Positions 7,003 to 15,328 of a stretch of DNA of 64,000 bases are shown here, one piece after another (position 1 is the first letter of the stretch; the number at the start of each line of letters is the position of its first letter). The notes beneath the pieces were generated by a model, which saw only the letters and a list, made by a program, of their open reading frames with translations, made no database searches and was not told where the DNA came from. This DNA is from Agromyces mariniharenae (GTDB lineage: Bacteria > Actinomycetota > Actinomycetes > Actinomycetales > Microbacteriaceae). Made by a program: the position numbers and the translations under genes. The DNA is taken from the NCBI RefSeq assembly GCF_008122505.1, contig NZ_VSSB01000001.1, positions 2,030,891 through 2,094,890 on the forward strand. Reading direction: 5' to 3'.

Positions 7003-9291
7003 TCATGGTCCCGCCGCGACGCGAGTCAGGGTCACGACGAACCCTCCGTCGTTGTCGTCGAAATCGAGGTCGTTCGCGCCAAGGTGCAACTGCCCTGCCC
7101 GGTCGCAGGTGAACTGGGCGTCGACGCCGAGCGGCGTGTACGGCGGCTGCGCGTCGAGAGCACCCACGAGCATGCCCCGTTCCTCGTCCTCGAGACCCTC
7201 GAGGCTTCTCGAGGGATCCGATCCGGGGTCATCACTTCCCTGCTCGACCCCGTCCGCATCGACGGTCGTCTCCGCCGGATTCCCCCACGACATGGTGCCG
7301 GTCGCATGCACCCGATAGATCGCACCTGCCTCGCAGACGACCGGCGTGCTCGTCCACGGTGACTTCGGCTCCACCTTGACGGTCGTGGGCGTGAGTGCAT
7401 CGGGTACGACCCCTGGGTCGCCGGTGACATCCTGAATCGACACCGTGAACTCGCCCGTGTTCCCGGCGGGCTCGCCGTCGTTGACGCCGAGTTCGAGGTC
7501 GCCCGCGGCCGGACACGCGAGCGAAAGCGCGGTCCCGACGACGAACGTCGTTCCACCCAACCTGCCGATGAGTGCCAAGTGGTTCGCGCTCGGGATTGGA
7601 TCGTCAGCCATGAGCACCCCGCTCATGCCGTCGGGGGTCGCCGACGCTCCCGAAGAGCCGCCGTCCTGCACGTCGTCGGTCGCGGAGAGGTGGAGGTGCT
7701 GCCCGTCCTCGCAGCGGACGTGCACCGACGCCAGCCCGGAGTCCCCAGCCACCGAGAGGTCGGCCGGGAGGGAACGGCGCTCTCCGTTTCCGAGAGACAG
7801 GGCGATCAGGATGACAGCTGCAACGACGACCGCGACGAGGACGCCGATGAGCAGGATCGTGATGATCCTTCGACGACGAGCGTCCTCGGATTCGGTCGGT
7901 GGTCCACTCGGCTTCGGCTGGGGCGGGGGCGGGGGCGCATCTGCGGGCGGCGGCTTCCCCGAGGGGTACGCCGGGCTGACGACGGTGGGCGGCGGAGGCG
8001 GCGGCTCATGGACCCCTCGAGCATCGCGCAGCCTGATGAGGTCTTGATACCCCGCGGTCAACATCGCATTGAGCATTCTGTCAGCGCCGGGAACGTCGCT
8101 GGTCGCCGACCATGCTCGTTCTACGGCCGCCTGCGGCACGTCGCGTGGCTCAGTGTCCAGGCGTGTGCCGGGCTCCACGGGGGCCGGCGGCCCCGACACG
8201 TCGAACAGCCGTGTCTCGTCCCCACGGAGGCAGAGGACCGGCGTCACCCATTCGAGTGTGTCCTCGCCCAGGCCGAGGATCCCGATCCGGCCGCTCACGA
8301 CGGCTTCGTCGATGCGGCGACCGTAGGCGAGCGCCGTATAGAACCCATGCGAGAAGGCCAGTGCGGCCGGGTCGCTGATGGCGAACTGCATGGCCGCGAC
8401 GGCATTGATGCCGCTGTGCACGAGCGCTGCAGCCGTGCCGGAGAACAGATTGGTCCTGCCTCCCGCACCCGACATGCAGGAATTGATCACGACGAGCCGA
8501 GGTGTCGGTTCCGCTTGGTCGAGGAGGTCGGCCAAGCGCCGCGCGCTGATGTTGTGAGCGTCCCCGTCGTGGCCGACGAAGGCGAGCAGGCCCTCTTCGG
8601 TCGAGGGATCGTATGAACCGTGGCCGATGAAGTGCAGCACGTGCCATGGTGCCGAGAGCAGCTTGTCGTGCACGTTGGTCCACGTGACCTCGTTCAGCCA
8701 TTCGAGCTGGATCCTGCCATCGGCGATATGAGAACCGAGTGAGGAGCGGAGAAGGAGCTGTTCCGACTTCACGTCGATCGGCTGGAGATTCCGCGGCGTG
8801 GCGACCATGGCGAGGACGCGCAACGGCGGGTCCACCTGCAGGACGTCGAGCGTGTCCGGCCTCGGGTACTGGCGGATGAACGGTTCCTTGCGACAGAGGT
8901 ACGCATCTGCAGACGAGTCGTACAACGACTCCCAGGGGAGTGCAGCGAGTCGTGGGTCGGTGAGTCGCAGGCGGACCTGGAGGCTTTCGCTCTTCGCCTT
9001 CGCCACTGCGGCGCTCGCTCGATACGCGGTCAGTACGCTTCCGGTGAAGACCGTGTCGAAGAGTTGGCGCCCGATGTGGTGGATCTCGAAGTCTTCCGCG
9101 CCGAGCACGTGTTCCGGCAGAGCCGAGGCGATCACGGTTGCCTGGATGACCGGGAGGCCGGCGATCAGCCGCTCGACGTCGAGCCGGAACTCGGCGGACT
9201 CAGCGCCGACGCCGGCCGATCGGAGGACGCGTGCGGTATAGGTGCCCGGCTCATCGCCGGCGCCGATCTGCAACTCGATGATCGTGCTCAT
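7003..9291 (-). CDS. Membrane-anchored CHAT protease-like protein with extracellular lectin-like domains
   Basis: 762 residues. Residues 1 to about 365 form a CHAT (caspase-like) domain: the catalytic pair is visible as H224 in HFIGHGSYD and C272 in VINSCMSGAG. A proline-rich linker follows (about 430-465), then RRRR and one membrane helix (about 476-500). The positive-inside rule puts the CHAT domain in the cytoplasm and the C terminus outside. The outer part holds two similar beta-rich modules (about 520-622 and 645-757), each ending in a LG(V/A)ND pattern with an inner Cys pair; they resemble the PA-IL/LecA galactose-lectin fold. No substrate or partner gene is adjacent. Codon choice looks less GC-biased by eye than in neighbours, which hints at transfer. 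Role unknown; a signalling or defence protease is plausible. Confidence 0.8.
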   Translation of the reverse strand: MSTIIELQIGAGDEPGTYTARVLRSAGVGAESAEFRLDVERLIAGLPVIQATVIASALPEHVLGAEDFEIHHIGRQLFDTVFTGSVLTAYRASAAVAKAKSESLQVRLRLTDPRLAALPWESLYDSSADAYLCRKEPFIRQYPRPDTLDVLQVDPPLRVLAMVATPRNLQPIDVKSEQLLLRSSLGSHIADGRIQLEWLNEVTWTNVHDKLLSAPWHVLHFIGHGSYDPSTEEGLLAFVGHDGDAHNISARRLADLLDQAEPTPRLVVINSCMSGAGGRTNLFSGTAAALVHSGINAVAAMQFAISDPAALAFSHGFYTALAYGRRIDEAVVSGRIGILGLGEDTLEWVTPVLCLRGDETRLFDVSGPPAPVEPGTRLDTEPRDVPQAAVERAWSATSDVPGADRMLNAMLTAGYQDLIRLRDARGVHEPPPPPPTVVSPAYPSGKPPPADAPPPPPQPKPSGPPTESEDARRRRIITILLIGVLVAVVVAAVILIALSLGNGERRSLPADLSVAGDSGLASVHVRCEDGQHLHLSATDDVQDGGSSGASATPDGMSGVLMADDPIPSANHLALIGRLGGTTFVVGTALSLACPAAGDLELGVNDGEPAGNTGEFTVSIQDVTGDPGVVPDALTPTTVKVEPKSPWTSTPVVCEAGAIYRVHATGTMSWGNPAETTVDADGVEQGSDDPGSDPSRSLEGLEDEERGMLVGALDAQPPYTPLGVDAQFTCDRAGQLHLGANDLDFDDNDGGFVVTLTRVAAGP

Positions 9292-9497
9292 TGGGCGTCA
9301 CCCCCGGCGCCCGGGCCAGGACGGCCCCGAAGGCTTCCACCAGCAGGCTACTCGGGCGTCCAGCCCGGGACATCAGGGAGCGCACCGAAGGCCGAGCACC
9401 ACCGATCCCTGATCCGACGCGGCTCACGCCCTGCCGTTCTTCGGCGGATTCCGGACAAGCACCCCCGGAACGGTGACGGTGGCACCGGCGGGCGACG

Positions 9498-9503
9498 TAG
9501 CCT
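9498..9503 (+). promoter_or_regulatory. -10 box TAGCCT, leaderless start
   Basis: TAGCCT lies exactly six bases before the GTG at 9510. The preceding 200 bases (9292-9497), between the divergent CHAT and EamA genes, contain no ORF or repeat that I can support. Confidence 0.5.
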
Positions 9504-9509
9504 CGACCG

Positions 9510-10517
9510 GTGAGCGAACGCACGACTACCGTCGAAGCCCCGCCCGCGGCATCCGTCGGCCGACCGGGGGCGGTCTCGGCGTGGCTGCAGTTCCTCGCGA
9601 TGGGCGTCATCTGGGGTGCGAGCTTCCTGTTCATGAAGGTCGCCCTCGAGGGCGTCTCGTTCGGCCAGGTGGCCTGGTCGCGCACCCTGCTGGGCGCGAT
9701 CGCGCTCGGCCTCATCGTGCTCGTGACGCGGCCGCGGGTCACCGCCCCCGACGGCCGGCAGGGCCCCGTGCTGCCCAGGGAGCCCGTCGTGTGGGGGCAC
9801 TTCCTCGTCGTGTCGGTGACGACCTGCGTCATCCCGTACCTGTGCTTCGCGTGGGCCGAGCAGTACGTGTCGTCGAGCCTCGCGTCGATCTACAACGCGA
9901 CCACGCCGATCATGACGGCGCTGATGGCGACGCTCGTGTTCCGTGTCGAGCGACTCTCGGGCAGCCGCTGGTTCGGCGTCGGGCTCGGCATCATCGGCGT
10001 GCTCGTCGTGATCGGGCCGTGGCAGATCGCCGGCTTCACGGGCAGCCTCGCGGGGCAGCTCGCCTGCCTGGTCGCGACGCTCTGCTACGGGTTCACCTTC
10101 GGGTACCAGCGGAAGTTCCTCAGCCAGCGGCCGATCGCCCCGGCGACCTTCGCCTTCCTCTCGATCGGCGTCTCGGCGGTCGTCATGCTCGCGCTCACAC
10201 CGTGGCTCGCGCTCGAGCCGGTGGAGCTCGACTGGGCGATCGTCTCGTCCCTCCTCGCCCTCGGCGTGCTCGGCACCGGTCTCGCCTACATCTGGAACAT
10301 CAACGTGCTGCGCGCCTGGGGCCCGACGAACGTCTCGACGGTGACCTACGTCACGCCCGTCGTGGGCGTCGGCCTCGGCATCCTGCTGCTCGGCGAGCAG
10401 CTCTCCTGGCACGAGCCCGTCGGCGGCGCATTGGTGCTCGTGGGCATCCTGTTCGCGCAGGGGCGCCTGCGGCTCGGGCGGCGGCGCGCCGCGGCATCCG
10501 CTGCGCCTGCTGCCTAG
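9510..10517 (+). CDS. EamA/DMT-family transporter
   Basis: 335 residues with ten membrane helices in two EamA repeats (about 22-150 and 175-320), the normal layout of drug/metabolite exporters. Conserved pieces include MGVIWGASFLFMKVALEGVSFGQVAWSR at the first repeat and GLAYIWNINVLRAWGPTNVSTVTYVTPVVGVGLGILLLGE in the second. The substrate cannot be read from sequence; amino acids, metabolites and drugs are all known for the family. It starts with GTG preceded by a leaderless-type -10 box. The C terminus is alanine-rich and its stop lies in the loop of a 13-bp hairpin. Confidence 0.88.
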   Translation: MSERTTTVEAPPAASVGRPGAVSAWLQFLAMGVIWGASFLFMKVALEGVSFGQVAWSRTLLGAIALGLIVLVTRPRVTAPDGRQGPVLPREPVVWGHFLVVSVTTCVIPYLCFAWAEQYVSSSLASIYNATTPIMTALMATLVFRVERLSGSRWFGVGLGIIGVLVVIGPWQIAGFTGSLAGQLACLVATLCYGFTFGYQRKFLSQRPIAPATFAFLSIGVSAVVMLALTPWLALEPVELDWAIVSSLLALGVLGTGLAYIWNINVLRAWGPTNVSTVTYVTPVVGVGLGILLLGEQLSWHEPVGGALVLVGILFAQGRLRLGRRRAAASAAPAA

Positions 10518-10534
10518 ATCGAGCGGATGCCGCG
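10490..10534 (+). terminator. Hairpin spanning the EamA stop codon
   Basis: A perfect 13-bp inverted repeat (10490-10502 with 10522-10534) and a 19-base loop that contains the TAG at 10515. Both arms are the GCGGCATCC/GGATGCCGC motif. No T-run. Confidence 0.5.
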
Positions 10535-10697
10535 CCGCCTGACCCGGCGACCTGCTCACACGCCCGGCCCCCTGCGTTGCGCCACTTCGGCGCCTTCCGC
10601 ACCCTCCAACTGGCGCAGAGCGCGGCACAGTGGCGCAATGCCGCTCAATGGTCGGGGGTCGTTCTTCGCGCGGCGCTACTCGATCACCGGCCGGGCC

Positions 10698-10748
10698 TTG
10701 ACAACTCCGCGCTGGGATGGTTGGTTAGTTACACAAGTAATGAACCAA
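10698..10748 (+). promoter_or_regulatory. Promoter and YtrA-type operator of the GntR/ABC operon
   Basis: A consensus TTGACA (-35) is at 10698-10703. Downstream a 28-bp inverted repeat at 10721-10748 has 12-base arms, TTGGTTAGTTAC and GTAATGAACCAA, matching at 10 of 12 positions, around a 4-base centre. The -10 region (TTGGTT/TGGTTA, 17-18 bases from the -35) overlaps the left arm. This layout fits repression by the GntR protein encoded 45 bases downstream. The rest of the 275-base intergenic region looks featureless. Confidence 0.7.
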
Positions 10749-10792
10749 CGAGGTTCAGCGCACCACGCACCACCCGCACCAGATGGGCCGGA

Positions 10793-11152
10793 ATGGACGA
10801 ATCGCGACCGATCTTCATCCAGATCGCCGAGCAGGTCGAGAACGACATCATCGCGGGGTCGCTGGCCGAGGGCAGCCAGATCCCGTCGACGAACGAGTTC
10901 GCCGCGTTCCTCCGGGTCAACCCGGCCACCGCACTGAAAGGGGTGAATCGCCTTGTCGACGACGGAATCGTGGAGAAGCGACGGGGGATCGGCATGTTCG
11001 TGACCGTCGGCGCCCGCGAACGGCTGATCGAACGTCGCCGGGCCGAATTCGCCGCCCAGTACATCCGACCCCTCATCGTCGAGGCCGAGAAGCTCGGCAT
11101 CGACATCGACGAACTCGCGGGACTCCTCCGCGCCGAAAGGATCCAGTCATGA
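10793..11152 (+). CDS. GntR-family regulator, YtrA subfamily
   Basis: 119 residues, the short length of YtrA regulators: an N-terminal winged helix-turn-helix (PIFIQIAEQVENDIIAGSLAEGSQIPSTNEFAAFLRVNPATALKGVNRL) and a short helical dimerisation tail instead of a ligand-binding domain. YtrA regulators usually repress the ABC transporter operon they head and respond to cell-wall-active compounds. The ATG at 10793 follows the operator; no strong ribosome binding site is visible. Its stop overlaps the next start (ATGA), so it is the first gene of a three-gene operon. Confidence 0.9.
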   Translation: MDESRPIFIQIAEQVENDIIAGSLAEGSQIPSTNEFAAFLRVNPATALKGVNRLVDDGIVEKRRGIGMFVTVGARERLIERRRAEFAAQYIRPLIVEAEKLGIDIDELAGLLRAERIQS

Positions 11153-12054
11153 CCCGCACCGTGGTCCGCGCCAGCGGACTCACCAAGCGCTACGGCACGT
11201 TCACGGCGCTCGACGCCGTCGACCTCGCGATCGAGGAGCACCGCATCTACGGCCTGCTCGGCCGCAACGGCGCGGGCAAGACCACGATCATGCAGCTGCT
11301 CACCGGGCAGATCTTCGCGAACGAGGGCGAGCTCGAGGTCTTCGGCCGCACCCCCGCCGAGCACTCCGACGTGCTGCGCCGGATGTGCTTCATCGCCGAG
11401 GCGCAGCGGTACCCCGAGGACTTCACCCCGGCGCACGTCTTCAAGGCGGCGCCCTGGTTCTTCGAGAACTGGGACCCGGAGTACGCCGAGCGGCTCGTGG
11501 CCGACTTCCGGCTCCCGGTGAAGCGTCGCGTGAAGAAGCTCTCGCGCGGCCAGCTCTCGGCGGTCGGCGTCATCGTCGGCCTCGCGTCGCGCGCGCCGCT
11601 CACGTTCTTCGACGAGCCGTACCTCGGCCTCGACGCGGTGGCCCGCCACATCTTCTACGACCGCCTCCTCGAGGACTACGCCGAGCACCCGCGCACGGTC
11701 GTGCTGTCGACGCACCTGATCGACGAGGTCGCGAACCTCCTCGAGCACGTGATCCTCATCGACCAGGGCCGGATCCTGCTCGACCGCGACGCCGACGAGG
11801 TGCGCGGCTCCGCCACCACGATCGCCGGTGCGCGGGGCGTCGTCGAGGGGTTCGTCGCCGACCGCCCGGTGATCGGCCGCGAGTCGCTCGGCGGCCTCGC
11901 GTCCGTCACGATCGACGGCCGACTCGACCAGGCCGAGCGCCTCCGCGCCGCCGAGCTCGGCCTCGAGCTCGCGCCCGTCTCGCTCCAGCAGCTCATCGTC
12001 CACCTCACCGGCGCCGACCTCGCCGGCTCGACCGAACAGGAGGCCGCAGCATGA
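11149..12054 (+). CDS. ABC transporter ATP-binding protein (YtrB-like)
   Basis: 301 residues. Walker A GRNGAGKTT near residue 39, a Q-loop region, the degenerate signature LSRGQLSAVGV instead of LSGGQ, Walker B LTFFDEPYLGLD and the switch His in STHLIDE. These degenerate details match ATPases of YtrA-controlled operons, where the protein works with an integral membrane subunit, probably as a resistance or sensing exporter. ATGA overlaps at both ends tie it to the regulator and the permease gene. Confidence 0.9.
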   Translation: MTRTVVRASGLTKRYGTFTALDAVDLAIEEHRIYGLLGRNGAGKTTIMQLLTGQIFANEGELEVFGRTPAEHSDVLRRMCFIAEAQRYPEDFTPAHVFKAAPWFFENWDPEYAERLVADFRLPVKRRVKKLSRGQLSAVGVIVGLASRAPLTFFDEPYLGLDAVARHIFYDRLLEDYAEHPRTVVLSTHLIDEVANLLEHVILIDQGRILLDRDADEVRGSATTIAGARGVVEGFVADRPVIGRESLGGLASVTIDGRLDQAERLRAAELGLELAPVSLQQLIVHLTGADLAGSTEQEAAA

Positions 12055-12812
12055 CCGCCGTCGTCATGGAACCCGTGACCGAGACCGCGTCGCGCTTCCG
12101 CCCGCACGAGATCTGGCGCATCGTGCGCCTGCACACGGTGAACCCGTCGATCTTCTTCGGCGTGCCGTGGATCATCCTCGGCGGTGCGTGGGCCGTGACC
12201 ATGGTCATCGCGCTCATCCTCCGCGGCGCCGGCATCTCCGACGCCGAGGACGGCTTCCGCTACTCCTGGGCCGTGCTCTCGCCGCAGTGGTACCTGATCG
12301 TCGTCGGCGTGCAGGCCGTGGCGTACACGTTCCCCTTCGCCCTCGGCTTCGGCGCGACCCGCCGCGACTACTGGCTCGGCACCGCGGCGATGTTCCTCTT
12401 CGTCTCGATCGAGATGGCGGCGGCGATCGCGACGCTCGTGCAGCTCGAGATCCTGACCGGCGGCTGGTGGATCGGGGCGGGCATGTTCGACGCCCTCTGG
12501 TACGGGCAGAACGGCTGGCTCGTCGACTTCTACACGACCTTCTCGCTGCAGCTGCTCGTGCTGTTCATCGGTGCGAGCATCACCACGGTGTTCATGCGCT
12601 GGCGCATGAAGGGCATGATGATCCTGCTGTTCGGGGCCATCGCGGTCGTGCTCGCCCTGATCGCGGGCCTGACCTTCACCGAATCCTGGCCGGCCGTGTT
12701 CGACTGGTTCGGCAACATCGGCATCGTGGGCGTCTTCACGGTCCTGCTCAGCCTGGCGGCGGTCTGCGCCGTGGCGGGCTACCTGGTGATCCGGCGGGCC
12801 ACGCCGCGCTGA
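12051..12812 (+). CDS. ABC transporter membrane subunit of the YtrA operon
   Basis: 253 residues with six predicted membrane helices (about 38-62, 85-110, 120-145, 170-195, 200-222, 228-250). No conserved catalytic motif; it is the expected permease for the preceding ATPase. ATG at 12051 overlaps the ATPase stop by four bases. Substrate unknown. A hairpin at 12831-12869 closes the operon. Confidence 0.8.
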   Translation: MTAVVMEPVTETASRFRPHEIWRIVRLHTVNPSIFFGVPWIILGGAWAVTMVIALILRGAGISDAEDGFRYSWAVLSPQWYLIVVGVQAVAYTFPFALGFGATRRDYWLGTAAMFLFVSIEMAAAIATLVQLEILTGGWWIGAGMFDALWYGQNGWLVDFYTTFSLQLLVLFIGASITTVFMRWRMKGMMILLFGAIAVVLALIAGLTFTESWPAVFDWFGNIGIVGVFTVLLSLAAVCAVAGYLVIRRATPR

Positions 12813-12830
12813 TCGAGGCGCGCACAGGCC

Positions 12831-12869
12831 GCGGCGCGGCATCCGGCGGGGGCTCGGATGCCGCGCCGC
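12831..12869 (+). terminator. Hairpin after the YtrA-type operon
   Basis: A 14-bp perfect stem (12831-12844 with 12856-12869) and an 11-base loop; the arms again contain GCGGCATCC/GGATGCCGC. No T-run. It lies 18 bases past the permease stop. Confidence 0.6.
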
Positions 12870-12956
12870 CACGTCATTCCCCAGGATGACGGATGCCGCG
12901 CGAGATCAGCCTCCGGCCCGACGCGCCGTGCGTCACCGCGGGGCAGGCTCGAGGGC

Positions 12957-13649
12957 ATGAGTTCCTACGTGATCGAGGCAGCAGGCCTCAGCAGGTCGTT
13001 CGGGTCGGCACGCGCGCTCGCGGGCGTCGACCTGTCGGTGCGCACGGGCGAGTCGCTCGCCATCATGGGCGCGTCGGGTTCGGGCAAGACGACGCTGCTG
13101 CACTGCCTCGCGGGGATCACCCGTCCGGATGCCGGGACCGTCGGCTTCCGGGCCGGCACCGGACGGGTGGCGGTCACGGGGCTCGGCGAGCGCGAGCGTT
13201 CCCGACTGCGCCGGGAGGCGTTCGGGTTCGTCTTCCAGCAGGGGCTCCTCATCCCGGAGCTCACCGCGGTCGAGAACGTCGCGCTCGCACTCATGCTCAA
13301 CGGGATGCCGCGCGCCCGCGCCGAGGAGTACGCGCGCGGCTGGCTCGCCGCCCTCGGCCTCGCCGGCATGGAGGATCGGCGTATCGGCCAGCTCTCGGGG
13401 GGCCAGGCGCAGCGCGTGGCGATCGCGCGGGCGCAGGTGACCGGCGCCGCCGTCGTCTTCGCCGACGAGCCGACGGGCGCCCTCGACTCGGCCACGTCGG
13501 CCGACGTGATGACGGCGCTGCTCGACTCGACGACCGGCCAGGGACGCACGCTCGTGCTCGTCACGCACGACGCCGAGGTGGCCGCTCGCTGCTCGCGGAT
13601 CGTCGACATGCGCGACGGCCGGATCGTCGGCGAGCGGGTGGCCGCATGA
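12957..13649 (+). CDS. ABC transporter ATP-binding protein (MacB/LolD type)
   Basis: 230 residues. Walker A GASGSGKTT near residue 38, Q-loop in FGFVFQQGLLIPELT, full signature LSGGQAQRVAIARA, Walker B VVFADEPTGALDS and H-loop VTHDAEVAA. The FQQG/ADEPTGALD set is typical of the MacB/LolD/FtsE class, whose partners are FtsX-fold membrane proteins, and the next gene is one. ATG at 12957; stop overlaps the next ATG (ATGA). Confidence 0.92.
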   Translation: MSSYVIEAAGLSRSFGSARALAGVDLSVRTGESLAIMGASGSGKTTLLHCLAGITRPDAGTVGFRAGTGRVAVTGLGERERSRLRREAFGFVFQQGLLIPELTAVENVALALMLNGMPRARAEEYARGWLAALGLAGMEDRRIGQLSGGQAQRVAIARAQVTGAAVVFADEPTGALDSATSADVMTALLDSTTGQGRTLVLVTHDAEVAARCSRIVDMRDGRIVGERVAA

Positions 13650-14965
13650 TCGCCCGCATCGCGCTGCTGCTGGCCCGCCCGGGATCGGCGGGCGCCGCGG
13701 CATCCGTGCTGCCCGTCACCGCCTTCGCCATCGTGACGGCGCTGCTGCTCACGGTGCTCGGGGGCGCGCAGACGTTCTGGACCTGGCAGGACGACGACGG
13801 GGTGCTCTACCAGGCGCTCGCCGTCATCGCCCTCGCGCTGCTCGTGGTGCCGCTCGTGTCGCTCGGGGGAGCGGCCGCGCGGCTCAGCGCCCGCCGCCGC
13901 GACGACCGGCTCGCCACGCTCCGGCTGCTCGGCGCGACGCCGGCGACGGTGTCCGCGCTCGCGGTGCTGGAATCGGTCGTGCTCGCCCTCGTCGGCGCCG
14001 TGCTCGGCGTCGCCGTGTACCTCGCCGGCGTGCCGCTGCTCGGGCTCATCCACTTCCGCGGCGAGCCGCTCGGGGCATCCGGGGTGCTGCTGCCGTGGTG
14101 GGCGCTCGTGGCGGTGCCGTTCGCGATCGGCGCGCTCGCCGCGGCGAGCGCCGTGCTCGGGCTGCGCCAGGTCGTCATCTCGCCGCTCGGGGTGCGCACC
14201 CGCCAGGAGGCGCCACGTATGCACTGGCTGCGCCTCGTGGTGGGGCTGGGCGTGGTCGCGCTGGCGTTCGGCATCATGTCGGTACTGCAGGTCGCGCCGT
14301 CGGTGCTCGTCATCCTCGGGATGCTCGCGCTCGCCTTCGGCGGATCGCTCGCCGTGCTCAACCTCATCGGACCGTGGGTCATCCGGCTCGTCGCGAAGGG
14401 CCAGGCGCGGCGTGCGAAGACGCCCGCCCGGCTCATCGCGGCCCGTTCGGTGCTGGAGTCCCCGAAGGCCGCATGGCGGCAGGTCGGCGGCGTCGCGATG
14501 ACGAGCTTCATGGCGGTGTTCGCGGGCACGGGGGTCGCGGTGCTCGAGGCCATGGGCACGTCGGCCGATGCCGAATCGGACCTGCTGCTCGCCGACATCC
14601 GCACCGGCATCGTCATCACCGTGGTGGGCTCCTTCCTCATGGTCGCGTGCTCCGTGGGCGTCAACCAGGCGGCCGGCATCCTCGACCGCGGCGACCTGTA
14701 CCGCAGCCTCGGCATGCTCGGCATGCCGACGGGCACCATGGATGCCGCGCGCCGCCGTGCGGTCATGTCGCCGCTGCGCATCACCGCGATCGGCTCCGCG
14801 GTCACGGCCGCGATCGTGATGCTGCCGCTCACGGGGGTGTCGCTCATCGTCGCACCCGCGTCGCTGCTGGTCATCGCCGCCGTGCTCGCGGCCGGGATCG
14901 GCATCGTGTGGCTCGGACTCCTCGCGACGCGTCCGGTGCTCGATCGGGCCGCCATCGCCGCTTGA
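13646..14965 (+). CDS. FtsX-like permease
   Basis: 439 residues, with two sets of helices separated by a long central region, as in FtsX-fold mechanotransmission subunits. The motif RDDRLATLRLLGATPATVSALAVLESVVLALVGAVLG near residues 80-120 is the characteristic FtsX core. There is no large extracytoplasmic domain, as in actinobacterial and BceB-like forms. It pairs with the ATPase whose stop overlaps its start. Likely an exporter of, or resistance factor against, peptides or lipid-like molecules; the substrate is unknown. Confidence 0.88.
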   Translation: MIARIALLLARPGSAGAAASVLPVTAFAIVTALLLTVLGGAQTFWTWQDDDGVLYQALAVIALALLVVPLVSLGGAAARLSARRRDDRLATLRLLGATPATVSALAVLESVVLALVGAVLGVAVYLAGVPLLGLIHFRGEPLGASGVLLPWWALVAVPFAIGALAAASAVLGLRQVVISPLGVRTRQEAPRMHWLRLVVGLGVVALAFGIMSVLQVAPSVLVILGMLALAFGGSLAVLNLIGPWVIRLVAKGQARRAKTPARLIAARSVLESPKAAWRQVGGVAMTSFMAVFAGTGVAVLEAMGTSADAESDLLLADIRTGIVITVVGSFLMVACSVGVNQAAGILDRGDLYRSLGMLGMPTGTMDAARRRAVMSPLRITAIGSAVTAAIVMLPLTGVSLIVAPASLLVIAAVLAAGIGIVWLGLLATRPVLDRAAIAA

Positions 14966-14983
14966 GGGACGCCGACCCGCGGG

Positions 14984-14989
14984 TAGGGT
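14984..14989 (+). promoter_or_regulatory. -10 box TAGGGT, leaderless start
   Basis: TAGGGT is six bases before the ATG at 14996 of the chorismate mutase gene. Confidence 0.5.
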
Positions 14990-14995
14990 CGAAGC

Positions 14996-15328
14996 ATGAC
15001 TGACGGGTCCATCGACGAACGGGATGCGGCGATGAGCGAGCTGCTCGGCATCCGCTCGAGCATCGACAACATCGACGCGGCCCTCATCCACCTGCTCGCC
15101 GAGCGGTTCAAGTTCACGCAGCAGGTCGGCCGGCTGAAGGCCGAGCACGGGCTTCCGCCGAGCGACCCCGAGCGCGAGAAGCGGCAGATCGCCCGCCTCC
15201 GGGCGCTCGCCGTCGACGCGCACCTCGACCCGGCGTTCGCCGAGAAGTGGTTCAACTTCGTGGTCGCCGAGGTCATCCAGCACCACGAGGAGCTCGCCGG
15301 CAACGGCGGCCCCGGCGACGGCCTGTGA
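14996..15328 (+). CDS. Chorismate mutase, AroQ class
   Basis: 110 residues, all helical. It converts chorismate to prephenate on the way to phenylalanine and tyrosine. Family residues are visible in order: R20 in LLGIRSSIDNIDAALIHLLAERFKFTQQVGRLKAEHG, with the KxxxGLP region, then PEREKRQIARLR and the C-terminal helix WFNFVVAEVIQHHEE. The short stand-alone form is typical of Actinobacteria. It has no export signal, so it is cytoplasmic. The last base pairs overlap the next gene (GTGA). Confidence 0.88.
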   Translation: MTDGSIDERDAAMSELLGIRSSIDNIDAALIHLLAERFKFTQQVGRLKAEHGLPPSDPEREKRQIARLRALAVDAHLDPAFAEKWFNFVVAEVIQHHEELAGNGGPGDGL

